Of a DNA stretch of 64,000 nt, positions 1-19,855 are shown one piece after another. Position 1 is the first letter of the stretch. Every line of letters begins with the position of its first letter. The notes under the pieces were generated by a model, which saw nothing but the letters and a program-made list of their open reading frames with translations, was not told the origin of the DNA and did no database searches. Position numbers and translations under genes: made by a program. The stretch spans positions 53,331,481-53,395,480 of the forward strand of contig OZ023211.1 in the NCBI GenBank assembly GCA_963995525.1, written 5' to 3'. Source of the stretch: Escarpia spicata. Lineage: Eukaryota; Annelida; Polychaeta; Sabellida; Siboglinidae.

Positions 1-710
1 CAACGATTTGCTTAGCGTCGATTACACAGGCGCCGTGAGGTGGAAGCTCTTTTACGCCTCTCACAACGGCCTGGAACATTAAAGCACTGCCAATTTTACC
101 GGTAGGGGGCTTTACCCCAGTTTCGGGTAGTGACGAAGATTGGCTCTCAGGCCAACTATGAAATAACAAATTAAATAAGGATACAATTTTATCCAATAAT
201 ACTATACTATAAAAACTATTAAACATTAAACTTATATTGAAACATGTCGCACACAAAATAAACCGACATTAAACTTTTTTCGTGGTTTAGTGCCTTTTAA
301 TCACATGCATATTCACTAGGTGACAGCTCTCGTGACTGTCAACGATTCCGTATTGACTTTCTTTGCTTATGCAAAATAAAATATGAATAAGCATGATATA
401 AATATCAAACAAGGACAAATTTAAATAACGAAAGTGCAATCGATGTCGCGCGCAACGGTCGGACTGCTAACTAATACATGTAGTCGCCAAAGTACAACCA
501 AAGCCTACTGATCTTGGTGGCTAACGGTGTAGCGTGTCGAGTAACTATGTTTTAGTATCCTCGGTTCGAATCCCTTAGAGTACTCGAAATTGTTGTTTGT
601 GTTCATTTAGTTTAAAATTAATTTTATTTTGTATAATACTATTTCGGGCACTATTTCGTGATTTCATTTCGTTATCGAAAACATACATAATATATAAACA
701 TTCTGGGGGA
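1..710 (+). repeat. Left inverted arm of the fold-back element
   Basis: It is the reverse complement of 3196-3905. Pairing ends inward at TTCTGGGGGA (701-710), which matches 3196-3205 reversed. It is AT-rich apart from the tRNA-like segment at 511-580. Confidence 0.85.
518..573 (+). promoter_or_regulatory. tRNA-like pol III internal promoter (A and B boxes) in the left arm
   Basis: The B box GGTTCGAATCC (563-573) matches the consensus, and an A-box-like TGGCTAACGGTG lies 33 nt upstream (518-529). The mirrored copy is at 3333-3388 on the minus strand. The segment looks like the head of a tRNA-derived SINE, not a functional tRNA, because no full cloverleaf is evident. Confidence 0.55.
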
Positions 711-789
711 GCGCCGTCACTGTCACGTAGACAGTGATGGCGTCTTGATCGTCAAAGATAGTCAGCTTTTCCAACATCGTTGTCCCCCA

Positions 790-1731
790 TCCTGTTATAA
801 ATCAATCACAATACTTTATTGTCCCTTGGGAGGGAAATTCATTTGGAGTGTAGAGCAGCATATTAAGACAAATAAAACAAATGTACATGCAATATAAAAA
901 ATGTAAAAATAAAAAGAATAAAAGTAATAAAAGTTATATCGGTTAAATAAATAAATAAGTTAAATATGTTAAATAAGTTAAATAAGTTTAAAAAAAGTTA
1001 AATCATCTCACAAATCATCACAGGCTCACTCAGTGTCAGACTTGCAGGAAGACTGGCAGAGATAGAGGGTAACGAAGGTCAGTTACTTATTCATTAGTCT
1101 TATTGACGAGGGAACAAAATAGTTTCGAGTGCGGTTCAATTTGCAGTGAGGGAGTTGAAAGCGGCGGCCAGAAGGAAGTAGTTATAGCATGGAAACAGGG
1201 GATGTTCGGGGTCTGAGGAGATGTTTGTGCGCACGCACTCACTTGATCAGAGCCGGATAGGTGGACGATAGCTGTGTCATCGCTGTACATGATGAAATTG
1301 ACGCTACGACAGTCGTCTGTGTAAAGTGTGAACAGAACAGGGGAGATCACCTATAGCGCACTACTTGCTTACGCTCAGTAAGAAACTGGTTTACCCACAA
1401 GATGATGTGTGGGTTCACATGCATATTTGCAAGTTTACTCATCATGATGTGTGGCTGAATGGTGTTGAAAGCCGACGAAAAGTCAATAAAGACTATCCTG
1501 GCAAACGATTTGGGCTTTTCCAGGTGAGTATACACATTATGACATCGAGTGAGAACTGTATCATCGACACCTCGATTGTGTTTATACGCAAATTGGAGGG
1601 GATCCAGTTGATCCCCAACATCCTGCAGGAGAGGACGAAGTACGAGTCGCTCAAAGCACTTCATGACGATTGAGGTAAGCGCCACTGGGCGGTAGTCGTT
1701 GAGAACAGATGGCCTCTTAACTCAGATTCTG
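790..1731 (-). pseudogene. LINE reverse transcriptase fragment inside the fold-back element
   Basis: On the minus strand, 1685-1347 encodes RT palm and finger blocks (LTSIVMKCFERLVLRPLL, FIDFSSAFNTIQPH) and 1350-1087 continues in another frame with SPVLFTLYTDD and MYSDDTAIVHLSG, where YSDD is the catalytic box. Sequence between the two blocks, including the usual PQG motif, is missing. Toward 790 the strand ends in a tail with AATAAAG. This is a 5'-truncated, broken LINE copy. Confidence 0.7.
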
Positions 1732-1779
1732 CCACCCGTCGAGGAACCAACTCAAACGCGTGTACAACAGATACTTCTT

Positions 1780-2640
1780 CACACTAGACATCCATAGGGC
1801 TTCAGAAGCAGCTTCAGTCGCATGTCACCAGTGTCAAGCCGTCAAGTCTATCCCAACGTACTTGCACCCACAGTCGTCCACACAAACTCCTGCTGTAGTG
1901 GGATCTTCCTTCGCTGCAGACGTTATGCGCCGCTATCGCCAGTGTATCATCGTTCTTCGCGAGACTGTATCTTCATACACTCTGTCGTCGCTTATTGACG
2001 GTGAACGACATGACCAGCTTCGCGACACCCTTCTCTCCATTTGTGCTAAACTACGAATATTTGGCGACAGACCCAGCTCCAGGATTTGTTACGTTGGTCA
2101 ACGACCCAGCTTTGGCACAACATGGCATCCAGCTGGAGGTTAGGCAAATTAAAGACATCAACAAAAACCCAGTAGCCGAACACGCCATTAAAGAGTTGGG
2201 CATTGAGCTCTTACAGCTTTCTCCAGATGGTGGTCCCATATCAAAGGTTACACTCGCGCTTGACCCAGGGTACTTGAACTCTCGCATTCGCAGAGATGGG
2301 TTATTAGCCCGTGAGGTCTGGACACAGAGAGACCAGGTTACGGCTGAGCAGCTACCGGTCACATATAGGCAACTGATCTTAAACCAACACCCGAGCAGAT
2401 AAAGAAATCATGCACACAGCGCTAAGTCAAAAACGCACTTACACGACCTACCGCCAGCCATCAGTATCTCCGTTGGCGACCTCGTATACCTCAAAGGTGA
2501 CAGAGGCAAATGCAGAGCACGTGATCAATACATTGTTATACAGCTGCTCAACAGTGAGGGGTGATGTCGACTTAGAAAGTTCACGAAGTTGCAGTTCCGT
2601 AGAAAGACTTACGATGTTCGAGTCTCCGATTGTTACAAGG
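1780..2640 (+). pseudogene. LTR-retrotransposon integrase fragment
   Basis: Two frames give one integrase-like protein: 1808-1990 has ACHQCQAVKSIP (end of the zinc-binding region) and SSFAADVMRRYRQ (first catalytic Asp region); 2055-2402 has LVNDPALAQHG, NKNPVAEHAIKELG (catalytic Glu region) and REVWTQRD. A later frame has a short DLVYLKG-like segment. Frameshifts make it non-functional. A Gypsy- or Pao-type source is likely. Confidence 0.6.
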
Positions 2641-2739
2641 TAAATATTTACATGTTAAAGTACATTCGTCAACATATTTTATTTTTACATATGAAATGGG
2701 AAAAACGTTAATACCATCAATATTACAATTATTATAAAT

Positions 2740-2990
2740 AATATATAAATATAATAAGATTGTTGAAAATTCAATGTCAGGTATATAAAACCCATCAAGT
2801 GGAGAAGAAAAACGTTTTAAGTTTCTTTTAAAATTTCAGAACGTTGCCGTTGCTACGTATGTTCATAGGCATTTTATTCCACAGAGTGGGGTCAACATAG
2901 GCAAATGCTCGGGACAGATGTTAATAGACGTTGCGGCCCAAAGTATATAATTTGGGGAAATGAACACGGTATAGCTGAATGACATCAGCA
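2740..2990 (-). pseudogene. LINE 3' coding fragment
   Basis: The minus strand reads AYVDPTLWNKMPMNIRS, the motif at the C-terminus of many LINE ORF2 proteins, then NGNVLKF and a stop. It is short and degenerate. The remaining interior (2990-3195) shows nothing recognisable. Confidence 0.5.
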
Positions 2991-3195
2991 AAACCTGTCA
3001 CGTATGTGCACTACCTACAACTTGAGATCACATTATGTCATCAATAGGGTCGTTCATATCAAGCTCCAACGGTTCGTGTATTCCAGCAAATCGTAGTCTC
3101 TTTTAACCGGCTCTCGCCTCGCTGTGTGACTTCGCCAGGAAGATAGTCTGGCTCAGAACCGCCTTTTGGGTGCTCACTGCCAATTAGTACGTCTA

Positions 3196-3905
3196 TCCCC
3201 CAGAATGTTTATATATTATGTATGTTTTCGATAACGAAATGAAATCACGAAATAGTGCCCGAAATAGTATTATACAAAATAAAATTAATTTTAAACTAAA
3301 TGAACACAAACAACAATTTCGAGTACTCTAAGGGATTCGAACCGAGGATACTAAAACATAGTTACTCGACACGCTACACCGTTAGCCACCAAGATCAGTA
3401 GGCTTTGGTTGTACTTTGGCGACTACATGTATTAGTTAGCAGTCCGACCGTTGCGCGCGAAATCGATTGCACTTTCGTTATTTAAATTTGTCCTTGTTTG
3501 ATATTTATATCATGCTTATTCATATTTTATTTTGCATAAGCAAAGAAAGTCAATACGGAATCGTTGACAGTCACGAGAGCTGTCACCTAGTGAATATGCA
3601 TGTGATTAAAAGGCACTAAACCACGAAAAAAGTTTAATGTCGGTTTATTTTGTGTGCGACATGTTTCAATATAAGTTTAATGTTTAATAGTTTTTATAGT
3701 ATAGTATTATTGGATAAAATTGTATCCTTATTTAATTTGTTATTTCATAGTTGGCCTGAGAGCCAATCTTCGTCACTACCCGAAACTGGGGTAAAGCCCC
3801 CTACCGGTAAAATTGGCAGTGCTTTAATGTTCCAGGCCGTTGTGAGAGGCGTAAAAGAGCTTCCACCTCACGGCGCCTGTGTAATCGACGCTAAGCAAAT
3901 CGTTG
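3196..3905 (-). repeat. Right inverted arm of the fold-back element
   Basis: It is the reverse complement of 1-710, ending at CAAATCGTTG (3896-3905). Gene A sequence resumes after it, with the acceptor of the transmembrane exon about 390 bp further on. Confidence 0.85.
3333..3388 (-). promoter_or_regulatory. tRNA-like pol III internal promoter in the right arm
   Basis: It is an inverted copy of 518-573, with the B box complement GGATTCGAACC at 3333-3343. Transcription from both arms would run inward and give complementary RNAs if active. Confidence 0.5.
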
Positions 3906-4298
3906 AATATATACGCAGTCGGGTTTTCCAGACATCTGGACGCGAACTTAGTAGTGGCTCTCTCGGGATGCAATCATAATCAGTTGCTCTGATGTTACTG
4001 TTGTTGTTGTTGTTGTTATTGAACTCAAAACGATATGTATATATATATATTTAATGTGTGACCTGATTATAGTGTAGGAACGGTAGATCTTTGACCTAAT
4101 TACATTTGTTATTTTATGATAAAGATATTTAAAATAAATTGTCACCTCTTTCAAGCGTACACCATTATACATTCTTGTACAGGGTAATCGCCCTCTTCAA
4201 ATCAGTCTGGTTTGTTATTGCATGGACCAGATATTTGATAATATCGGCAGCTATATACTATGTGTAATAATAATAATCGTCTTACTCTCACCCCGTAG
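3905..4298. other. Intron sequence upstream of the transmembrane exon
   Basis: It holds a (TGT)n run at about 3994-4020 and a short AT run near 4035-4055. No exon is visible. It ends in the polypyrimidine acceptor CTTACTCTCACCCCGTAG. Confidence 0.5.
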
Positions 4299-13502
<9,204 letters not shown>

Positions 13503-13637
13503 CACTGTGTCTTTTTACCTGGAATGACTTATTCCTTTTGTCAATATATCAAGTTGTCACAATGTAGAAATAATACCCTGACATGAATTATTTTGCACTG
13601 TCTCAGCCAGGACATTCCCATGCTAATTCACTGTGTA

Positions 13638-13670
<33 letters not shown>

Positions 13671-14099
13671 ATGTGCGTGCGCGTGTGCGTGCGTGTGTGC
13701 ATGGGTAGATGGATTTATGGATGGATGTTTGGACTGTCCAAAGATTCTCTCCCTTAGATTTTTTTGCACTTATCTTCTCTACATTGCTACGTGAAACAAT
13801 TTTAATTAAATACACCTGGCAGATCTCACCGAGGGCTATCTGTATTTTAAATACAAATGTCCGGTTAATCAACATGCGCCACACACTATTTATCACTTTC
13901 GTCAACTCCATATAATCTTGTTTCACACCATATGCAAAAGACGACAAATTACATCCCCGTGCCATACGTTCATTACTCCGCTGGCCGGACCTGACGAGCG
14001 GTAATTTTGCAAAAGTATAATTTAGCGAGTATCACATCACATGGCGATGTGACATATAATGATAGGAAGTATGATCAAATAAGTAAATATTGTTCATGT

Positions 14100-14205
14100 T
14101 GTACATACACTTAAGATGTCGTACATACACTTAAAATGTTGTACATACACTTAAAATGTTGTTCATACACTTAAAATGTTGTACATACAATTAAAATGTA
14201 CATAC
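14100..14205. repeat. 20-bp tandem repeat
   Basis: About five imperfect copies of GTTGTACATACACTTAAAAT. The copies differ by single bases (GTCGTAC, GTTGTTC). Confidence 0.9.
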
Positions 14206-14309
14206 ACTTACAAACAATTAACAACGGTAGTTTAACTTCAAAAGTCAAATTTTTCTTTTTGTCAATTCGATATTATATTGGTTTTAGATGTGGCATTAAT
14301 TGTAAAACT

Positions 14310-14402
<93 letters not shown>
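14310..14402. repeat. (GT)n microsatellite, about 46 units
   Basis: An uninterrupted GT run, which explains the Cys-Val polypeptide frames found here. Confidence 0.97.
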
Positions 14403-14405
<3 letters not shown>

Positions 14406-15449
14406 GTGTCATTCTATATACGATCTTATGTCATTGATTAACTGTACACTTAACGTGTTTATTATAAGTGCAGTTTCGCTTATTTGGAATTTCTTTTTGT
14501 GTGTGCCAATTTGTCTTCCTGACGCGTATTACACATACGACGTCATCACACACTGTGTTTAGATCTATAACTTAGGGAATCAGTTAACCTTATTAACTAT
14601 ATAGAAGGCCATGGTATTATACGACATGCCCTAGTAAACGTGTCGCATCAGTGTGAGTCAAACTAATGTTGCCTAACAATGCTGTTGTTTACGCATCGAA
14701 TGACCACATCTGTATTGCCTAATGTACTCAATAAAACACTTAGCAAATAGTACCGTAAATGTGTTCGAATATGCGACTTTCAAGTGATTGAGTTCCATCA
14801 TTAGGGTAATTTTCATTTAATCCTCTGAACAGACGAAAGGCAGGAGTCAACTGCATGTGGATGGAAGATACCACTAGTCAAGGGCTTCTCTCGCAATCAA
14901 TCCATCATACCCTAGATTGGGACCTTTTCTCTAAATAATTCGTGTGAATGCTGGATAGACGTCGGAGTTCGTGCAGCCAGGTCCGTTTAGGTACTGTTGC
15001 TGTTGCAGGGTATGTTGTGGTACGACCGGTTGCTGAAGATGATATAGGGTTATCACCTACTGTCGCTGAACTGGCAACCGTTGAGAATGCTCCAGGATAG
15101 CCTTCTCTTGTTTATGAACCAGCAGCTGCTAAATTTCTTTAGTTACCATAATTATGTAACGACCAAGGTAATTTCTTTTCACGAAAAAAAAATGCAGTAT
15201 TTATTAAACGAGTGGGTACATTAAACTATGCACACATTAGACTTTTGGATATAAAAAAGCGGTTTCGAAACGGGCAAAATCAGCTGAGGAAGCATCTTTA
15301 AACTAGCATGATGAACACGACGGGATATTCAAAGTGACGCCGTTCATTGGTTTGTCGACGTACAAAGAGGACACACCTTACATTTTGATATTAAAGATGG
15401 TGGACCAAGTCAGGAAGATCGTACCGTGTTGACAATGATTGTAGGATAA

Positions 15450-16000
15450 TAAGATAATTTATATAGTGTTGGTGATAATAAGGGGACCGAAGAAGCTGTA
15501 GACAATAATGTGTGTGGACTTGCTGATTAAGCCAAATGTTGGCCTGTGAAAGATGTACTTATAGTACAGTAGACCAGCCAACATATGATTTTATACTTTT
15601 AACGGCATTTTCGTTAATAGCAGGAATTCATGCTAGATAGTTCACTCAAGAGATGAGAACAAAATCTGTGGGTGGATGCCACCGTCGATTTTGAATTTGA
15701 AGGTCTTTTTGAAGGTCACAAGCTCAAACTTGGGTCAGAATTTTTTTATTTATTTGACATTTACAGGAGCACATCACAAATCAAATATTTTATAATTGGC
15801 ACATGTTTTAGCTGTGTCATCAGGTGTTGAACTTTGAACTTAACCATAAACGTAAGGATAATCCTAACATAAAAACGCGATTTTCTAGAAATGTGTTGAT
15901 AGCGTACACCATAGTTGGTTACACTCCCACTAATTTTATGTAAGCATGTTTTCAGAGTCTAGTTGATATAATATACAAATTAATATATCAATATATATGT
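15450..16000. repeat. Dispersed non-coding repeat, copy 1
   Basis: Blocks such as ACCAGCCAAC, AACGGCATTTTCGTTAATAG and GATTTTGAATTTGAAGGTC recur in reverse orientation around 28380-28760. No coding potential is seen. It may be part of the ends of a larger DNA transposon. Confidence 0.5.
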
Positions 16001-16103
16001 TTTGGTCATTAGCATGACGTGGAAGAAAAATAAGTTGCCTAAAATATAGCTAGGATGTTCAAGAAGAGAGGTGACATTCACAGAGTAGACCTCTGCAACG
16101 CAT

Positions 16104-16934
16104 TTGACCAACAGAAAATGTTCTGGGGATAGAGACAATTCAATATCTCATGCAGGAGCGAACATCAACATGGCAACTGCTACAATGGATGGTGTTGCTC
16201 CACCGAACAATGCCAACTGCAAATCACCGGCCCGTGAACAATGTGTTGCTGAAGTGCAAACTGACGAACAATCGAATGTCATATGCAATGACATACAATG
16301 CTATTTTTATAACAAAATGGATATCATGGTGCACGACCCGTTGGTAAAACTATGTGCTGACCCTTTTCCATCTGTCGAAATTGAAACGGCAAAACGGACC
16401 CTGTATGCATGCGATTGTGTAAGGAATCTCGTACTGCGACAGGGCCGTCGCCGGCAAGGACAACTTTAAGAGAAGAACAACATCGAAGACATACTGCTTG
16501 CGTTGCACATTGCGCCGAGGGGACTGCCCTCGTTCGCGGACACAGACCTGTCCACTCTGCCGCAACTCGAGGTCGACAACATCGACTTCGAATACATCCT
16601 GTCTGAGTTTCGTGCGATGCGAGCAGAATGGTGGACCTGCGACGTGACCGTCAAATCGAGGTACACAGACCCGCCTACCTGGCCTCAGCCGAAGGCAAAG
16701 CTCACAGCAGAAGATCGGCAGACCCTCCGTGTTGATGTGCTGCCGGTCAGTGCTACACCAGTATCCACCACTGGACCGAGACCTGCGTTGACCGACGTCA
16801 GCTTGAGTACTCGAGATACTTCCGTTCATCAACGTAGATCCGCGACGGCTAAAGCTACGATTCCATATGTACGGATACGGCATGCGGATGCGGCATGCGG
16901 CAAAACAATGAATATTGTGCCCGGTAGAAATTAA
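16104..16934 (+). pseudogene. LINE-B ORF1 remnant
   Basis: One frame, interrupted by TAA at 16467-16469, reads VHDPLVKLCADPFPSVEIE, AKRTLYACDCVRNLVL, then EKNNIEDILLALH, GLPSFADTDLSTLPQLEVD and NIDFEYILSEFRAMRAEWW. This arrangement resembles ORF1 proteins of animal LINEs. The reading ends near a GC-rich patch with short inverted repeats (16860-17100), perhaps a small insertion. Confidence 0.5.
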
Positions 16935-17439
16935 CATAAATAGTTCCAAACGTACACAGGCGGGTGAGTTTTGTTGTGCGGATGCGGCTGCGGCAAATTG
17001 AATCGCTCCGTGTAGCGATTGGAATCGTATCCGCACACGAATCGGATAGGAAATTCCCAGTAGTTACGTCACTACAGAGGCATTCCCCATTCCGCATGCG
17101 TTTCCGTCTTTATATGTTAAGTCCGTACACAATCTAGATGCAACATGTATAAAACAAGAAATTAGACATGCAAGTTATGCATCTTTCAAGATTGATGTTC
17201 TGTGCAATGATGCATATATATTCTTTAACCCTGAAAACCTGCCGGCGGGTGTATACTTGAGAAATGTTTTTAGCATCAAGGACTAATAATGGAAATCTAC
17301 ATAACATATTTCAATTATAATGGCTTTAAACGTTATATGCCTTTTTAAATGATTTATTAATTTATTAATTAAATGTGATATGCTGTGTTTACAGGAGTTT
17401 ATGCTTACTAAACAAGATTTTCAAATTACATAGCACCTG

Positions 17440-18180
17440 TCATGTTGGTTATTTTACATAGTGGTATTTTATCAGGGAGGCCATATGGTGGGGTAGGATT
17501 TTTTATGGAAATGCTCCCTGGATAAATACAATACCATAATGGATCATTGCTATGACTGGCTTTGCGGCATAAAAATATGTTGGGGCAATAAAGAGTATTA
17601 TTTATTAAATGTATATTTACCGTACGAATGTGAAGAAAACCGAGACAGGTTTAATGATTATATGTCTAAAATTGCTGTATAAATTGGAAATATGAATAGC
17701 TCATGTATAACAATTGTCGGTGATTTTAATGTGGGTATTTCCAAGAAATCAGTTTTTGGAGAAGTCTTTCTTGATTTCTGCAAAGGGAATTCATTGTCTG
17801 TATGTAATCAGGACACTCTCCCGATAGATACATATACATGTATATATGTTAGTTCTGCTTGGAGAAATACTTCATGGATAGACCATGTTATATGCACCGC
17901 TGATACAAATGGTTGCATAAATATAATGTCGATATTTTATGACTGTATTAATTCTAATCATCATCCTGTGTCGTTCACCATTGACAGTGCTATTATACCA
18001 GCATATGCTAGTGGTAGTGTTAACACTAACGAAATTAAGTAGAGAACATGGTATCGGGTGACAAGTCGGCGGAGATAGATCGTAGAAATTGGTGGTGTAA
18101 AAAAGTGGATAAACAAGTGGAATTACTGATTGATAAGTATTATTTTTGCCTTAATATCATTCATAAAGTTGCAATAAACA
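17440..18180 (+). pseudogene. LINE-B ORF2 endonuclease remnant
   Basis: Endonuclease motifs are in order: GRPYGGVGFF, TIVGDFNVG, TSWIDHVIC and SNHHPVSF (the usual SDHxP box altered). A stop after VNTNEIK (18040-18042) and a frame change follow, with KKVDKQVELLIDKYYFCLN beyond. The fragment ends near 18.2 kb where CR1 sequence begins. Confidence 0.6.
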
Positions 18181-18660
18181 TATATTGAGTAGCAGTTGTG
18201 CTTAAAGTTAGTTAAAGTATTTTAGAACACCTTAGTATAGTGAGTGATAATAGGGTAACTCACTTAGGCGGCTTAGCCTTCGAAAAGTTGTAAACAAGAT
18301 TTAACAAACCTGATTATGTGGTAGAATATATAGGAGATAAAGTAACAACCATCAAACTACTTACATAAGATAATATCTGTGTAAGCCAGTACTTGCTATA
18401 TATTTTGGTTAGGTAGCATTGTTGTTAAAATTAAGCAAGGGCGATAGTCGGGCGGCGTAACCTAAATAAATAAAGCAGCCTAACATAACGTAATTGATTG
18501 TATTTAAATTAGGTCACTACCGGTGATGTTAGCGTTCGTGTTAGGATAAATAGTCGGCTGTGTAATTGAAATTTGTAACCTAAAGTGTGCTGTAGTACAC
18601 AGGAAACAGTCTTTATAAAGACTAAGTTAGTTAAGTTATTAAATCAATTCTGATCGGGAT

Positions 18661-19855
18661 ATGGCGCCTTGCAAGCGGCAAGTCAAGGCAAAGCGACACT
18701 TGGTGTGCGATCATTGCCACAGCTGGGTAGATTTTGCATTGTCCGGGTGTGGAAAGTCATGGGCAGAAACCATGGAGGAAGGATTCACCTTTCAGTGCAT
18801 TGGATGTTGGAAGATGGAGTGTTTGCAGAAGGAGATAGTTAGGTTGGGAATGGAGATGGGAATTAGCAAGGAGGCAGGTCGAATGGAAAGAGACGACGGG
18901 AGAGAGATGAGGATACTGCAAGACTGAAGGAGAATAGCAGTGGCAAGAAAACTGAGGAAAGGAGATTGAGAGGAGAGAAGGTGATTGGAGGGAAAGAAAT
19001 TGGAAAATCGACAACAGAAAACGTGACAAGCGTGAAGGTGACAGGGAAGAAAGTGACTGTAGAGAAGGAGGGAGGGAAGATGGAACGGGAGAGGAGAGAG
19101 GAAAATGAGACGGGACGAAAGAAGGAAGTGAGAGCAAATGTGATAGAAGAGAAGTCGATAAAAGGGACGCTGACAGGAGGAAAGGTGACAAGAAAAAAAG
19201 CGACAGGAAAGAATGGATCGGAAGAGAATGTGACAGGAGAGAAGACGACAGGAGGGAAAGACAACAACCAGACAGATGCAAACCGAAGAAGGAGCTATTC
19301 TAAGGCAGTGATTGAGGGGGCAACGAGGAAAGAGAGGGTGTTTATGGGTGACTCAATTATGAGAAAGACGGACAAGACACTGAGCGAGGGGAAGGACATC
19401 GTTGTTTGTTTACCGGGGGCTAGGATTGAACATGTAACTGACAGGGTAGAGAAGGTATTGGGACATGGCAAGGGGGGGGGTCTATACTGGTACATGTAGG
19501 AACAAATAATGCAGACAGGGAGGGAACAAGTGCGATAGTACAGAAGTATAGACAGTTAGTGAGGAAGCTAAAGAAGACGAGAGTCGAACAGGTTATTTTG
19601 TCAGGAATTTTGCCAGTAATGGGAAGAAGGAGGGCAACGTATAGAAACTGCAAGAGGATGGCGATCAATGCACTAGCTGAGCAGATGTGTGAAGAAGAGG
19701 GGGTGGGATTCACAGATTTATGGGGATACTTTGTTGGGAGGGAAGATATGTACATGAGAGATGGCCTCCATCTTAGTGGAAAGGGGGCAGCAGTTTTCTT
19801 AGAGAATCTGCTGCAATCTGTTGACAGTGGGACAGGTTGCATCTGTTTAAACTAG
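18661..19855 (+). pseudogene. CR1-like ORF1: PHD-like finger and GDSL esterase, frameshifted
   Basis: The start MAPCKRQVKAKRHLVCDHC is followed by a partial PHD-like cysteine set (CDHC, SGC, CIGC). A stop at 18925-18927 and a frame change lead into a highly charged Lys/Glu/Arg repeat region, then esterase block I (FMGDSIMRKTDK). A run of nine G at about 19472-19480 shifts the frame, and block V (RDGLHLSGKG) is found in a third frame. An esterase in ORF1 is typical of CR1-clade LINEs, where it probably helps RNP or membrane association. Confidence 0.7.

Larger units (their letters stand above)
1..3905. mobile_element. Fold-back element with about 710-bp inverted arms (left end at window edge)
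   Basis: Bases 1-710 are an inverted copy of 3196-3905: position p pairs with 3906-p at both ends checked, with only isolated mismatches (for example CGATGTCGCG against CGATTTCGCG). The outer end of the left arm is cut by the window edge; the right arm stops matching at 3905 only because the window starts, so the true arms may be longer. Each arm carries a tRNA-like pol III promoter. The 2.5-kb interior holds LINE and LTR-element fragments. Near-identity of the arms suggests a recent element or gene conversion. No transposase is seen. Confidence 0.8.
13503..16100. other. Intergenic region 3' of gene A
   Basis: It contains a (GT)n tract at 13634-13707, a 20-bp tandem repeat (GTTGTACATACACTTAAAAT, about five copies, 14100-14205), a pure (GT)n run at 14310-14402, and at about 15450-16000 a non-coding repeat that recurs inverted near 28.4-28.8 kb. 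No gene is recognised. Confidence 0.6.

Noticed and set aside
518..573. Genuine tRNA gene in the fold-back arm
   Set aside because: A and B boxes are present but no complete acceptor and anticodon stems can be folded; better read as a SINE-type promoter. The same applies to 48224-48291.
14100..14205. CRISPR-like array
   Set aside because: Copies are contiguous 20-bp repeats without unique spacers, and the genome is an animal's.
18863..19281. Long minus-strand Ser/Phe/Leu-rich ORFs opposite CR1 ORF1
   Set aside because: They are shadows of the Lys/Glu/Arg-rich repeats of ORF1 on the other strand; the same artefact appears at 53695-54462.
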